DNA from: Acidiluteibacter sp963716125
GTDB taxonomy: Bacteria > Bacteroidota > Bacteroidia > Flavobacteriales_E > Vicingaceae
Assembly: GCA_963716125.1 (NCBI GenBank)
Contig: OY970294.1
Location: 3,596,001 to 3,660,000 of the forward strand
DNA: 64,000 bases
Direction: 5' to 3'
Shown here piece after piece: positions 45,465 through 55,042 of this stretch. The notes beneath the pieces were generated by a model that saw only the letters and a list, made by a program, of their open reading frames with translations, had not been told where the DNA came from and searched no databases. How positions within the stretch are numbered: position 1 is the first letter of the stretch; every line of letters starts with the position of its first letter. A program made the translations under genes and the position numbers.

Positions 45465-45776
45465 TTATACCTTTTCTAAGATGCTTCTAAAAGCAACAAA
45501 TTTATCTTTATATCGCTCTGTATGATCTTTTTGTAATTTTGGAGCATGGTTTTTTTGATATTCTTCTAAATCAATCATCGAGGGACAATGATACTGAATA
45601 TTATAAGTAATACCACTTTCACCTTCGGCTGCGGTCAATACTTTAGTAATTAAATTCTCAGTAAAATAACCAGTTTTCATTACTTCGGGAATATGTACAT
45701 TTTTCATCCAATTTAACCAGTCTTCATGTACCGTATTTTCTAAACTTATTGTTACGCTATATATTATCATTATCAA
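45465..45776 (-). CDS. DUF4286 family protein
   Basis: A 103-residue protein with the ferredoxin-like pattern MIIYSVTISLENTVHEDWLNWMKNVHIPEVMKTGYF and YNIQYHCPSMIDLEEYQKNHAPKLQKDHTERYKDKFVAFRS, as in DUF4286, a conserved Bacteroidota family often encoded beside rsmA. The biochemical role is not known. A methionine three codons in may be the true start. Confidence 0.85.
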   Translation of the reverse strand: MIMIIYSVTISLENTVHEDWLNWMKNVHIPEVMKTGYFTENLITKVLTAAEGESGITYNIQYHCPSMIDLEEYQKNHAPKLQKDHTERYKDKFVAFRSILEKV

Positions 45777-47627
45777 TTAGTTGATTGAGTCTCCTCTTAA
45801 ATTTCTAAAACGTTTTCTAGCTTCTACCACAAAAATACTTCCGCTATAATCCGTTAATATTTTCTTGTAAAGTTCCATAGCTTCCTCTTTCTGGTTAAGC
45901 TTTTCTTCTTTCAATTCTGCCAAATAGAAAGTAGCGTTGTCACCTAATATATCTTGCGAATAAGATTGAACTATTTTAGATAAATAATCCGCTGCTTGCT
46001 GATAATCTTTTTGCTTCAATGAGATTTTATATTTCAAATACAATATTTCATCTTGCAAAGAAGAGGTTGGAAAAAATTGAGGAATAGAATCCAAAGTATT
46101 ATTTGCTGCATCAATTTTATTCTGAAAAAGTAATAATTCAGCTCTCGCATACATTTGCAATGGATCTACCAAACTATCTACACCCACATTATCAGTTATT
46201 AATAAAGACAAATCGATAGCATCATTAGAGATTAATTTGGAAGTAGAACCTTTCAATGCATCCAATTGCGCCTGCGACCATAAAAAATCTCCATTATAGT
46301 AAGATATTTTTGCATTTTTAAACTTTGCTCTTTCCCCCAACTCATCGTATTTAAATTCTTTTTCTACCTGAGAATAGAGTAGGGAAGACTCCCAAATTTC
46401 TCCCTCAATTAAAAGTACATCAGCCAATTCAATTTTAGCTTCTGCCACACTTTGACGATCAGCACGTGGAATTTCTATCACTTTATTTAAAATATCAATT
46501 GCTGCAGATGTGCTATCCATATAAAAGGCTAAAAAATGTGCATAATCTGTCATTAAATTAGTAGTTCTTTCATTTTCACCCAAATCAGCAATGGAAGTTT
46601 TATAATGTCCATCTACTTCATATAATTCTGCTTGAGAATAGTCAGAGCTGGATAAAATCTTATCTTTAATAACATCTACTAAGCTAATTCTAGCCGAATT
46701 ATAATAAATATTACTTTTTCCTTTTTCTAAAATATAATTAAATGCTTTAATTGCCACATCATAATTTTGGTTGGAATTAGCTAATCTTGCGAGTGCAAAA
46801 ATTCGACTTCCGCTTTCATTCAATCTTTTGTCAATTGCTTTAGCCTGAATAAATGCAGCATTAAAATTTTCTTCTTGAATGTACATCCAAATCAATAATT
46901 CGCTAAAAATCGTTTTGTCTGGATTTTTTTGAATTCTTCCAATCAGGTTTGATTTTAATTTATCCTTCATTTCTCCATTCGGATCAGGATTTAAAACCGT
47001 TTGCAGCACATTTTGAATACTTTGAAGGTAATTTTCATTGGTTTCCAATACATCCATGTATTGATTAATCATAGCTTCAGTTTCTCCTTTTCTGCCATAT
47101 AAATTGGCTAATTGAAAACTATAAGTTAAGGGATCGGATGAGTTTTTTTGTCCTTTTTCAATGGTTTCTATAGCAAAATCATACTCCTCAATTGCCGCAA
47201 AATCATTAGATAAAGAAATAATATTATTGGATGATAAAGGCACTTGTTTGATAGCATCAGAAAAATAGTTTTTTGCTTTTCTTGTATTGCCCGATTCGCG
47301 TTCAACCCAGCCTAAATCTACACTATAATTGTAATCTATATCGCTATTTCGCATTCTTTTCTTAGCAAGAGAAATAGCCTTACTGTAGTTTTCTTTTTCT
47401 ACATATAATTCTAGTAGTCTTTCATAGATGTATGGGAGATCATTTTCTTCATAAATTTCCTCATACAAATCTTGTGCTTTCTCCATTTCTTTTCCTTGAA
47501 AAAAAGCATCAGCCAAATTAATTTTTATTTCTTGACTGTTTTGAGAATGCAGTGTAAGCGCATTTGCCCAACTTATAATTAATAAGCTGAAGATGTAAAT
47601 AAAGTTGATATTTAAACGTTTTATCAC
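45777..47627 (-). CDS. Secreted TPR-repeat protein
   Basis: A 616-residue protein, signal peptide at the N terminus (LNINFIYIFSLLIISWANALTLHSQ), then about a dozen degenerate TPR helix pairs over the whole length, for example DAFFQGKEMEKAQDLYEEIYEE, AISLAKKRMRNSDIDYNYSVDLGWVERESGNTRKAKNYF, and AIKAFNYILEKGKSNIYYNSARISL. The family is conserved in Bacteroidota next to serS and rsmA. A scaffold role in the periplasm or outer membrane is likely but the partner is unknown. It overlaps the preceding lipoprotein gene by 4 bp and is likely coupled to it. Confidence 0.8.
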   Translation of the reverse strand: MIKRLNINFIYIFSLLIISWANALTLHSQNSQEIKINLADAFFQGKEMEKAQDLYEEIYEENDLPYIYERLLELYVEKENYSKAISLAKKRMRNSDIDYNYSVDLGWVERESGNTRKAKNYFSDAIKQVPLSSNNIISLSNDFAAIEEYDFAIETIEKGQKNSSDPLTYSFQLANLYGRKGETEAMINQYMDVLETNENYLQSIQNVLQTVLNPDPNGEMKDKLKSNLIGRIQKNPDKTIFSELLIWMYIQEENFNAAFIQAKAIDKRLNESGSRIFALARLANSNQNYDVAIKAFNYILEKGKSNIYYNSARISLVDVIKDKILSSSDYSQAELYEVDGHYKTSIADLGENERTTNLMTDYAHFLAFYMDSTSAAIDILNKVIEIPRADRQSVAEAKIELADVLLIEGEIWESSLLYSQVEKEFKYDELGERAKFKNAKISYYNGDFLWSQAQLDALKGSTSKLISNDAIDLSLLITDNVGVDSLVDPLQMYARAELLLFQNKIDAANNTLDSIPQFFPTSSLQDEILYLKYKISLKQKDYQQAADYLSKIVQSYSQDILGDNATFYLAELKEEKLNQKEEAMELYKKILTDYSGSIFVVEARKRFRNLRGDSIN

Positions 47628-48190
47628 TCTGTAGTTTCTACTTGATTACGAGCCATTACAGCCTTCATTAATGAGTCAGCCACCGGCGATATTTCTGCAT
47701 ATACTTCTTCACTTTTTTCTATTGATTCTACCATCTTAATAGTATTTTCTGCAATTGCTCCTACATTAGATGCTTCTAATTGATAATAGTTATCAAATTT
47801 ATTTTCATCAACTATATTATTTTCAATGTCTTTTTTTAGCGCTTCCAATTGTTTTACTTCTAATTTAGCATCCTTTAATGTTGAGCTAAATTTTTTGCCG
47901 TAAAATTGATAAGTCTTTCTATGTGCTCTATAATCAGAAAGTTTAGCAATTAATGGAGTTGGAATCGAATCGGTTAAATTTAATTGAAGATACTCTATAT
48001 GATGCATCATTTTTTTATAATGCTCTGAAATACTTACGCTATCTGTTGCTTCTAATTGTTCAACGTAGGTCTGAGTTTCTTGGATTAATGCTTCTACTTT
48101 TGCAATATTTTCTTTGTCTTGCTGAGAAGAGCAAGAAACAATAAAACTTAAAACAAGAATTAGACTTGAAATTTTTAGGATATTTTTCAT
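47624..48190 (-). CDS. Helical lipoprotein
   Basis: A 188-residue lipoprotein (lipobox IVSC, cysteine at 20). The remainder is almost entirely alpha-helical and charged, with likely coiled coil: NIAKVEALIQETQTYVEQLEAT, FSSTLKDAKLEVKQLEALKKDIENN, ENTIKMVESIEKSEEVYAEI. No known function. It lies between serS and the TPR gene with 4-bp overlaps on both sides, which implies translational coupling to both. Confidence 0.75.
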   Translation of the reverse strand: MKNILKISSLILVLSFIVSCSSQQDKENIAKVEALIQETQTYVEQLEATDSVSISEHYKKMMHHIEYLQLNLTDSIPTPLIAKLSDYRAHRKTYQFYGKKFSSTLKDAKLEVKQLEALKKDIENNIVDENKFDNYYQLEASNVGAIAENTIKMVESIEKSEEVYAEISPVADSLMKAVMARNQVETTE

Positions 48191-49461
48191 AATTCAATTT
48201 TATCAAATTTAGTGTAAGGGATTAAAGCTTCAGGTATATTGATGCCATCTTTAGTTTGGTAATTTTCTAGGATTGCAGCGAGTATTCGCGGTAATGCCAA
48301 AGCACTTCCGTTTAATGTATGCGCCAATTCAGTTTTATTGTTTTCGTTCTTAAATCTCAATTTAAGTCGATTAGCTTGAAAGGTTTCAAAATTAGAAATC
48401 GAACTTACTTCTAACCATTTTTCTTGTGCAGCTGAAAAAACTTCCATATCATAAGTCAAAACAGAGGTAAAGCCCAAATCACCACCGCATAAAAGAGCAA
48501 TTCTATAAGGCAATTTCAATTTTCTTAAAAGTCCTTTTACATGCTCCACCATTTGATCCAAAGCTTCATAGCTCTTAGATGGATGTTGAATTTGTACTAT
48601 CTCAACTTTGTCAAATTGATGTAAACGATTTAAACCTCTTACATCTTTGCCATATGAACCTGCTTCTCTTCTAAAACAAGGTGTGTAAGCTGTATTCTTA
48701 ATTGGAAAATCACTTTCCTTTAAAATGACATCTCTATAAATATTAGTTACAGGAACTTCAGCAGTAGGAATAAGATATAAATCATCTACACCTACATGAT
48801 ACATTTGCCCTTCCTTGTCAGGTAATTGCCCAGTTCCAAATCCTGATGCTTCATTGACAAGATGAGGAGGTATAATTTCTTCATACCCTGCCTCTCTAGC
48901 CTCGTCTAAAAAAAAGTTGATAAGAGCTCTTTGCAATATGGCGCCTTTGCCTTTGTATACAGGAAATCCTGCACCAGTAATTTTTACACCTAATTCAAAA
49001 TCAATTAAATCATATTTTTTTGCTAAATCCCAATGTGGTGATGTTTCAAAGTCAAATTGAGGCACTTCGCCCTCGTTCAATATTATTTTATTGTCTGCGT
49101 CAGATTTACCTTGTGGGACAATTTCATTGGGAACGTTTGGCAACAGATAAAGCAGTTGTTTTAAATCTTCCTCAATTTTCGATTGATTTTCTTTAAGATG
49201 ACTGCTACTTTCTTTTATCAATGCGGCTCTTTCTTTTAAAGTATTTGCTTCTGATGCTTTACCATTTTTAAATAAATCACCAATTTCTTTGGCTAAGTTA
49301 TTTGCCTCAGCCAACTGAGTGTCCAATTCTTGCTGTGTCTTAACCCGATCATTGTCTTTTTCGATAATAGCATCGATAGTAGCTGTTCCATCAAAATTTC
49401 TTTTTTTGTAACGCTCTATAATTAGGTCTTTATTTTCTTTTATGTATTGTAATTGTAACAT
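48187..49461 (-). CDS. serS: Seryl-tRNA synthetase
   Basis: Class II aminoacyl-tRNA synthetase charging tRNA-Ser. The 424 residues include the N-terminal coiled-coil arm (about 30-105), then the class II motifs: LYLIPTAEVPVTNIYRD with the ATP site, YTPCFRREAGSYGKDVRGLNRLHQFDKVEIVQ (motif 2), and GSALALPRILAAILENYQ (motif 3). It is followed by the lipoprotein with a 4-bp overlap. Confidence 0.97.
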   Translation of the reverse strand: MLQLQYIKENKDLIIERYKKRNFDGTATIDAIIEKDNDRVKTQQELDTQLAEANNLAKEIGDLFKNGKASEANTLKERAALIKESSSHLKENQSKIEEDLKQLLYLLPNVPNEIVPQGKSDADNKIILNEGEVPQFDFETSPHWDLAKKYDLIDFELGVKITGAGFPVYKGKGAILQRALINFFLDEAREAGYEEIIPPHLVNEASGFGTGQLPDKEGQMYHVGVDDLYLIPTAEVPVTNIYRDVILKESDFPIKNTAYTPCFRREAGSYGKDVRGLNRLHQFDKVEIVQIQHPSKSYEALDQMVEHVKGLLRKLKLPYRIALLCGGDLGFTSVLTYDMEVFSAAQEKWLEVSSISNFETFQANRLKLRFKNENNKTELAHTLNGSALALPRILAAILENYQTKDGINIPEALIPYTKFDKIEL

Positions 49462-49518
49462 GTTTGATATCTATTGAAGATGGCAAATATACTATTCTAT
49501 AAGATTGAAATAAACAAA

Positions 49519-49551
49519 AAAACTCCTCTTAGCTGAGCCGAGAGGAGTTTT
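49519..49551 (-). terminator. Intrinsic terminator of rplU-rpmA
   Basis: AAAACTCCTCT pairs with AGAGGAGTTTT, followed by a T run on the minus strand, between rpmA and serS. Confidence 0.85.
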
Positions 49552-49569
49552 AACTATTTTTTTTAAGTT

Positions 49570-49833
49570 TTATTCGAAACCTTCAGTATCAACTGAAACA
49601 AAAGACTTGCTGTTTGCCTTGGTTTTAAACACAACTACACCATCTTTCAATGCAAATAAGGTATGATCTTTACCAATACCTACATTATCTCCTGGATTGT
49701 GTTTTGTACCTCTTTGTCTTACAATAATGTTACCTGCTCTCGCAAATTCACCACCAAAAACTTTAACACCTAATCGTTTACTTTCTGAATCTCTTCCGTT
49801 TTTCGAACTACCTACACCTTTCTTATGTGCCAT
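49570..49833 (-). CDS. rpmA: 50S ribosomal protein L27
   Basis: 87 residues. MAHKKGVGSSKNGRDSESKRLGVKVFGGEFARAGNIIVRQRGTKHNPGDNVGIGKDHTLFAL is the full L27 signature. It follows rplU by 28 bp. The N-terminal cleaved extension of Firmicutes L27 is absent. Confidence 0.98.
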   Translation of the reverse strand: MAHKKGVGSSKNGRDSESKRLGVKVFGGEFARAGNIIVRQRGTKHNPGDNVGIGKDHTLFALKDGVVVFKTKANSKSFVSVDTEGFE

Positions 49834-49861
49834 GACGTTATGAAATTTTTATCGGTTCGTA

Positions 49862-50554
49862 CTATTTTTTAGAATCATCTGCTTTTTTAGCAGTTGATTT
49901 TTTTGCTTCTTTTTTTGCAATTAAAGCTTTTGCTTGGCTTACCCATTCTTCGTTTGCAATTGAATCTTCACTGATACCATCAATAGCATCTGCAATTTTT
50001 TCAATGTCTTTTGAAGACAAGTTAACAATTTGTTCAAAAGTAGTAAATCCTACTTTTTCCAATTCTCCTTTATAAACTGGGCCAATTCCTTTGATTTTTG
50101 TCAAATCATCAGCTTTTTCAGTTTTTGGAGCTGCTTTTTCCTTTGTTGCAGTTTTTGGTTTTTCAGCTTTCACTTCTTCAGTTTTTGCTGCTGGCTTTGA
50201 AGCTGGCTTTGAAGCTGGCTTTGAAGCTGCTTTTTTCAAAGTACCATTACCAATAGCTTCAATTTGAATTTTAGTCATGAACTCACGATGTCCATTCTTT
50301 TTTCTGAAGCCTTTTCTTCTTTTCTTTTTGAAGACGATCACTTTGTCGCCTTTAAGGTGTTCTAGAATCTTTGCAGATACTAACATACCTTCTACAGCCG
50401 GGGCGCCAACAGTTATTTTGTCTCCATCGCCAGTCAAAAGGATTCTATCAAACTCAACTTTTGAGCCTTCATCTCCTTCTAAGCGATGTACAAAAATCTG
50501 CTGATCTTTTTCTACTTTGTATTGTTGCCCTGCTATCTCTACGATTGCGTACAT
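49862..50554 (-). CDS. rplU: 50S ribosomal protein L21 with a C-terminal helix-hairpin-helix extension
   Basis: A 230-residue protein, more than twice the usual length of about 103. Residues 1-105 are L21: MYAIVEIAGQQYKVEKDQQIFV, VSAKILEHLKGDKVIVFKKKRRKGFRKKNGHREFMTKIQI. Residues 110-145 are a low-complexity linker with three or four copies of (S/A)SKPA and AKTEEVKAEK. Residues 150-205 are a helix-hairpin-helix domain: DLTKIKGIGPVYKGELEKVGFTTFEQIVNLSSKDIEKIADAI, then a lysine-rich tail. Such HhH domains bind nucleic acid, so extra rRNA or DNA contact is inferred. The linker has a DNA tandem repeat (GAAGCTGGCTTT three times). Confidence 0.93.
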   Translation of the reverse strand: MYAIVEIAGQQYKVEKDQQIFVHRLEGDEGSKVEFDRILLTGDGDKITVGAPAVEGMLVSAKILEHLKGDKVIVFKKKRRKGFRKKNGHREFMTKIQIEAIGNGTLKKAASKPASKPASKPAAKTEEVKAEKPKTATKEKAAPKTEKADDLTKIKGIGPVYKGELEKVGFTTFEQIVNLSSKDIEKIADAIDGISEDSIANEEWVSQAKALIAKKEAKKSTAKKADDSKK

Positions 50555-50640
50555 TTTATACAGCTTTAATTGTTAATAAAAATTTGGAGGGCAAAAATAC
50601 AAATAAAATTCTATTTTTCAATAGTTAAATTTAATGCTTT

Positions 50641-51561
50641 TTATTGTGTTGAATTTACCTTCTTTTTTAATTTTAAGTTTTCTCTATTTACTAAATAAAC
50701 TCCTGATAATATAACACTTATCCAAACGATGTGCATCATAAGAATTTCTTCTCCATCGAGGAATCCCCATATTAATGCAAAAATTGGAATAATATAAGTA
50801 ACACTAGAGGCATAAATTGGCGACACTTTTTTGATTAAAACATTGAAAAGTATCACTGCTAAAGCAGTACCGAAAATTGCCAAAATCGCAATATAAAATA
50901 AATTTAATTTAGCCGTAGGATCTTCAGTCAATACAGTAGTGAAATCTGTTGTAAATAAATATAAACCGGCAATAGGTCCGGTAAAAAAGAATCCAAAAGC
51001 TGTGATATCTACAGAATTGATAGGGCCTAGGAATTTTTTTATAAAATTGACATTAATTGCATAGCATAGAGTAGCCAAAACTACTAAAAGAGCATATTCT
51101 AAATGTCCATCACCAAAATTTAAACCTTGTACAGATATTAATCCTACAGCACCAACTAAACCTAATAAAACTCCCGAAAATCTTTTGATTCTTAATTTCA
51201 TGCCGAAAGCAATAAGACCTACTACTACAGTAAATAAGGGTACTAAGCTGTTGAGCATTCCTGTTAGGGAACTGCTAATTTGTGTTTGAGCCAATGGAAA
51301 TAAAAATGCTGGAATAGCACTTCCTAATAAACCAGCGATGGTTAAATAGATCCAATATTTACCTTTAATATTCTTAAGTCCTTTAATAGTAATAGGTAAA
51401 AGCGCTAAATAGGCTATTAGTATCCTTAAAGCTGCTACTTGGGTGTTGCTATAACTTTCAAGTCCTCTTTTCATTAAAATAAACGAACTTCCCCAAACTA
51501 AGGCTAGAAAAAGTAGCAATAACCACTGCCATAATGATTTATCTAAATTAATTATTTTCAT
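50641..51561 (-). CDS. EamA/DMT-family transporter
   Basis: A 306-residue protein of ten transmembrane helices in two EamA repeats (LLLFLALVWGSSFILMKRGL and LLVVLATLCYAINVNFIKKFL begin the two halves). The family exports metabolites such as amino acids, but the substrate cannot be read from the sequence. The start at 51561 is chosen; the frame extends seven codons upstream. It is divergent from the small lipoprotein. Confidence 0.85.
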   Translation of the reverse strand: MKIINLDKSLWQWLLLLFLALVWGSSFILMKRGLESYSNTQVAALRILIAYLALLPITIKGLKNIKGKYWIYLTIAGLLGSAIPAFLFPLAQTQISSSLTGMLNSLVPLFTVVVGLIAFGMKLRIKRFSGVLLGLVGAVGLISVQGLNFGDGHLEYALLVVLATLCYAINVNFIKKFLGPINSVDITAFGFFFTGPIAGLYLFTTDFTTVLTEDPTAKLNLFYIAILAIFGTALAVILFNVLIKKVSPIYASSVTYIIPIFALIWGFLDGEEILMMHIVWISVILSGVYLVNRENLKLKKKVNSTQ

Positions 51562-51654
51562 AGCCGACAAATGTAAGCGCATTAAAGTGAAAAATTTAAC
51601 TTCATTTTCTTAGAATTAAAATTATTTTCTTAATCTTGTTACATTATTATTACG

Positions 51655-51990
51655 ATGAAAAATTATATTAGAAGTTACACGAAAAGAATTATTCTTTTTT
51701 CTGCAGTTCTAGGCGGATGTATCTCTTTTAGTGCAAAAAATCATCCATCCCAAGATTCAATTTCTATTGATAATGCCAAGCTGGTTTTTTGTAATTCTAT
51801 GGCTGAGTTAAACCCAATTCAAAAAAATTTTAGTTTAACCATAGACAAGCCAATTACAAATCATTTAAATAATAGTTCAAATAAATCCGTCTCTTTAAAA
51901 AATACTATTAATATTGAAGATTATGTTCCTTCTGAAAAGTTGAATATTTCGCTTCCCGATATTATTACTTATTTTATGTCATCATTTTAA
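51655..51990 (+). CDS. Small lipoprotein-like protein
   Basis: A 111-residue protein. A basic start (MKNYIRSYTKR), a short hydrophobic stretch and LGGC at 20-23 suggest a lipoprotein signal. The rest is polar and Asn/Ser-rich (KPITNHLNNSSNKSVSLKNTINIED), ending SLPDIITYFMSSF. No family is recognised. It may be transcribed with ctaA, 58 bp downstream, although ctaA has its own -7 core. Confidence 0.5.
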   Translation: MKNYIRSYTKRIILFSAVLGGCISFSAKNHPSQDSISIDNAKLVFCNSMAELNPIQKNFSLTIDKPITNHLNNSSNKSVSLKNTINIEDYVPSEKLNISLPDIITYFMSSF

Positions 51991-52024
51991 TTGTAAAAAA
52001 ACCTTTTTAAAGCAGCTTCTTTAT

Positions 52025-52032
52025 TAATTTTG
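52025..52032 (+). promoter_or_regulatory. -7 element of ctaA
   Basis: TAATTTTG, 16 bp before the ctaA ATG, fits TAnnTTTG. The nearest TTG upstream (51991) is too far, at 31 nt. Confidence 0.4.
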
Positions 52033-52048
52033 GAGAAAATTTTCAAAG

Positions 52049-53083
52049 ATGTTGGAGCGTTCAAAAAGACCAATAATTATTTGGCTTCTCAGTGGTTGTT
52101 TTCTAATTTTTTTAATGGTACTCATTGGCGGAATTACACGCCTTACCAATTCAGGTTTGTCTATGGTAGAGTGGAAGCTTCTGATGGGATCATTGCCGCC
52201 AATGAATGAAGCAGCATGGATGGTAGTTTTTGAGAAATATAAACAATTTCCTGAATATCAAATTATTAATACTCATTTTAGTTTAGAAGAATTTAAGGAT
52301 ATTTATTTTTGGGAATATCTGCATCGATTTTTGGGCCGATTGATTGGTTTAGTATTTATCATCCCTTTTTTATATTTTCTATTTAAGAAAATGATTGATA
52401 AAAAATTACTATATCAATTGTTGCTAATACTTTTTATGGGTGGATTCCAAGGTTTTTTGGGTTGGTATATGGTAAAAAGTGGCTTAAATAAAATGCCCGA
52501 TGTAAGCCATTTTAGATTGGCAATGCACTTAATCACTGCATTCATCACTTTTGCCTATACTTTTTGGGTGGCTTTAGGTTTAATTTATCCGAATAAGCAA
52601 AAAACAACCTTCACATCTTTAAGAAATTGGGCAGTGTTTTTATTAATTATTACTGTAGTTCAAATTGTTTGGGGTGCTTTTGTAGCCGGATTAAATGCTG
52701 GTAAAGTTTACAATACATGGCCGAAAATGGGCGATTCATGGATAGCTGAAAGCGTAACTGCTATGCAGCCTTTATGGCATAATTTTGTGGAAGGATTGGC
52801 AGGTGTTCAATTTATTCATAGATACTTAGCATACATAGTAGTGGGAGTTGTTTTATTCATATATTTTAAATCTAAACGGCTTAAGTTGAATAAAACTCAA
52901 CTTAAAGGAGTTAACTTTTTAATGATAATGGTAAGTATTCAATTTACCTTGGGAATTCTGACACTTTTAATGGGTGTTCCAGTCTGGATGGGTGTATTGC
53001 ATCAGTTAGGTGCATTTTTTCTATTGAGTGCAGTAGTTTATACTTTGCATCGCTTTAATTTTTCCACTCAAACGATTCAATAA
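52049..53083 (+). CDS. ctaA: Haem A synthase (COX15/CtaA)
   Basis: Hydroxylates haem O at the C8 methyl to give haem A for cytochrome aa3. The 344-residue membrane protein shows eight helices and the four haem-ligand histidines: EYLHRFLGRLIGL, RLAMHLITAFITFAYTFW, FIHRYLAYI and VLHQLGAFFLL, as in the COX15-type of alphaproteobacteria and mitochondria. It marks an aerobic respiratory chain fed by the haem operon at 11.5-17.8 kb. The stop overlaps the gldD stop by 29 bp, convergent. Confidence 0.92.
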   Translation: MLERSKRPIIIWLLSGCFLIFLMVLIGGITRLTNSGLSMVEWKLLMGSLPPMNEAAWMVVFEKYKQFPEYQIINTHFSLEEFKDIYFWEYLHRFLGRLIGLVFIIPFLYFLFKKMIDKKLLYQLLLILFMGGFQGFLGWYMVKSGLNKMPDVSHFRLAMHLITAFITFAYTFWVALGLIYPNKQKTTFTSLRNWAVFLLIITVVQIVWGAFVAGLNAGKVYNTWPKMGDSWIAESVTAMQPLWHNFVEGLAGVQFIHRYLAYIVVGVVLFIYFKSKRLKLNKTQLKGVNFLMIMVSIQFTLGILTLLMGVPVWMGVLHQLGAFFLLSAVVYTLHRFNFSTQTIQ

Positions 53084-53636
53084 AATGATTAATATCTTTC
53101 TCTATAAAATTTTCCACAGGTCCTAAAGAGTCGGCATTTGGAGTAGCATTAAAATACAAAGCACCCCTTAGAAAATGATTGGTGCTATCTGTTAAAAAAA
53201 ACTGGCTACCACTTGCTGCATTACCTTTTATAGAATACAAGGTGCCATATAATCTCTTGTTGGGTACTCGAATTAGTATTTCGTTAATCTCTTGAGCCTT
53301 TATTGTGTGCTTATAAGCCAAGCTTCTGCTTTCTTCCAATAATTGTGCAATATTTGTATCCACTTTTAAGTAGCTAAAATGCACTCTAGCTCCAAACTTG
53401 CCAAAATCTACATTAAAAAAGTTAGGGTTTTCTTTTGTTCTTTTTAGATTTACAATTCCATATTGTGGTAACTCAAAACTAAATGGAAATGGGATACTGT
53501 CAATTTTGGTGTAGACTTTTTCAGGTAAATCAATTCTAAAATATCCTGTAGGTTTTGGTAAGGTATCCGAACCACATGAAATAGTAAATATTGAAATAAC
53601 CAATATAATAAATAAACTATTTGTCTTTTTCATCAC
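53055..53636 (-). CDS. gldD: Gliding motility lipoprotein GldD
   Basis: A 193-residue lipoprotein (lipobox TISC). The start of the mature protein, CGSDTLPKPTGYFRIDLPEKVY, and FSFELPQYGIV, RVHFSYLKV are the typical GldD pattern. GldD is required for gliding in Flavobacterium johnsoniae, alongside the T9SS. It overlaps gldE by 20 bp, and the order gldD-gldE-ssb-mutY-hup-rng matches that species. The biochemical activity is not established. Confidence 0.9.
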   Translation of the reverse strand: MMKKTNSLFIILVISIFTISCGSDTLPKPTGYFRIDLPEKVYTKIDSIPFPFSFELPQYGIVNLKRTKENPNFFNVDFGKFGARVHFSYLKVDTNIAQLLEESRSLAYKHTIKAQEINEILIRVPNKRLYGTLYSIKGNAASGSQFFLTDSTNHFLRGALYFNATPNADSLGPVENFIEKDINHFIESFEWKN

Positions 53637-54996
53637 CTTGTTTTTCAGTATTTTGTTCTATGGTTACCTTAATTTGCTTTACTCTTCTTTTGTCTGCAGC
53701 TTCCACTACAAAAAGGTAATTTTTAAATCGTATTTTTTCTCCCTTTTTTGGGATTTTACCTTTTATTTCAATTATAAATCCTGCTAAAGTTTCAGATTCG
53801 CCCTTCTCATCTTCAAAATCCTCTTCATCTACTTCTAAGATGCGGTAAACATCTACCAAAGGGGTTTTACCTTCAAAAACAAAATTGTTATCGTCTATTT
53901 TAGAAAATACCAAATCATCATCATCAAATTCATCGCTTATTTCACCCACAATTTCTTCTAAAATATCTTCTAAAGAAACTATTCCTGAGGTTCCTCCATA
54001 TTCATCTACCACAATAGCTAAATGGATTTTCATAGTTTGAAATTCTCTCAGTAAATCATCAATTTTTTTATTTTCAGGAACAAAAAATGGATTTCTTAAA
54101 AGCGTCGTCCAGTCAAAATCATCTTTATCTAAATGCGGTAAGAGATCTTTTATGTAAAGAACACCAGCAATATTGTCAAAATTTTCTTTATGAACAGGGA
54201 TTCGTGAATAGCCTGAGTCTAATATAATTTCAACAACTTGTTTGTAGGTTGTTGAAATTTTCAATAGGTACTACATCTATTCTTGAAGTCATTACTTGTT
54301 TCACTTCAGTATTTCCAAATTTTACAATACCTTCCAATATTTTTTGATCTTCCTCTGTTGCATTTTCATCCGATGTCAATTCTAAAGCGTGGGATAGTTC
54401 ATCCACAGAAATATTATGTCCTTTCCTTCTTAATTCTTTTATCGATAAAATTAGTGGACTTCACTAAAATACTACTAATAGGTTTTACTAAGATTTGGAA
54501 ATAATAAAGTGCGTTTGCCATGCTTAAAGCTAATTTTTCAGCTTTTTTGGTGGCATATACTTTAGGAATTACTTCGCCAATCAATAATAATAATAAAGGT
54601 AACAGCAATAACTTGAATGGCAAATTTTAAACGATAATCAGTAAAAGTAGGAAAAATCACATCACTTATAAAAGTGGAAAGAATAACAATTCCTACATTT
54701 ACAAAATTATTTGATAATTAAAATAGTTGCCAATAATCTTTTTGGTCTGTCCAATAATTCTACCAATCTATTTTCAGTATTATTTTCTAGTAACTTCTCA
54801 AACGGTCCTATTTCTACATGGACCAAGTGAAAAGTAAGCAACTTCAGAGCCTGAAATTAATGCAGAGCAAAGCAATAAAATTAGCATTACAACTAATGAA
54901 AGGACTAATTCAAAAGAGATCGCATGTAATTATACTTTGAGCAAAAGGCTGATGCTAAAATCTGTTGAAGGGGTCGTCCAATGATCAATTATTCAT
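53617..54996 (-). pseudogene. gldE: Gliding motility protein GldE (CorC/HlyC family), frameshifted
   Basis: The protein is spread over several frames. In order: an N-terminal helical part (FELVLSLVVMLILLLCSALISGSEVAYFSLGP) near 54840-54930, DRPKRLLATIL near 54720, LIGEVIPKVYATKKAEKLALSMANAL and ILVKPISSIL near 54414-54600, DELSHALELTSDENATEEDQKILEGIVKFGNTEVKQVMTSRIDVVPI near 54290, and the CBS pair and CorC-HlyC C domain in the long frame ending 53617 (FEDEKGESETLAGFII). DUF21, CBS and CorC domains are all present, so the gene is complete but for at least six 1-nt indels. The A4 run near 54258 is one. Sequence error is more likely than loss, as the neighbours share the pattern. Confidence 0.82.
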
Positions 54997-55042
54997 GACT
55001 AAAACAATTGAATGAAAAATTTCATTTTAATTGGATGTTTTA

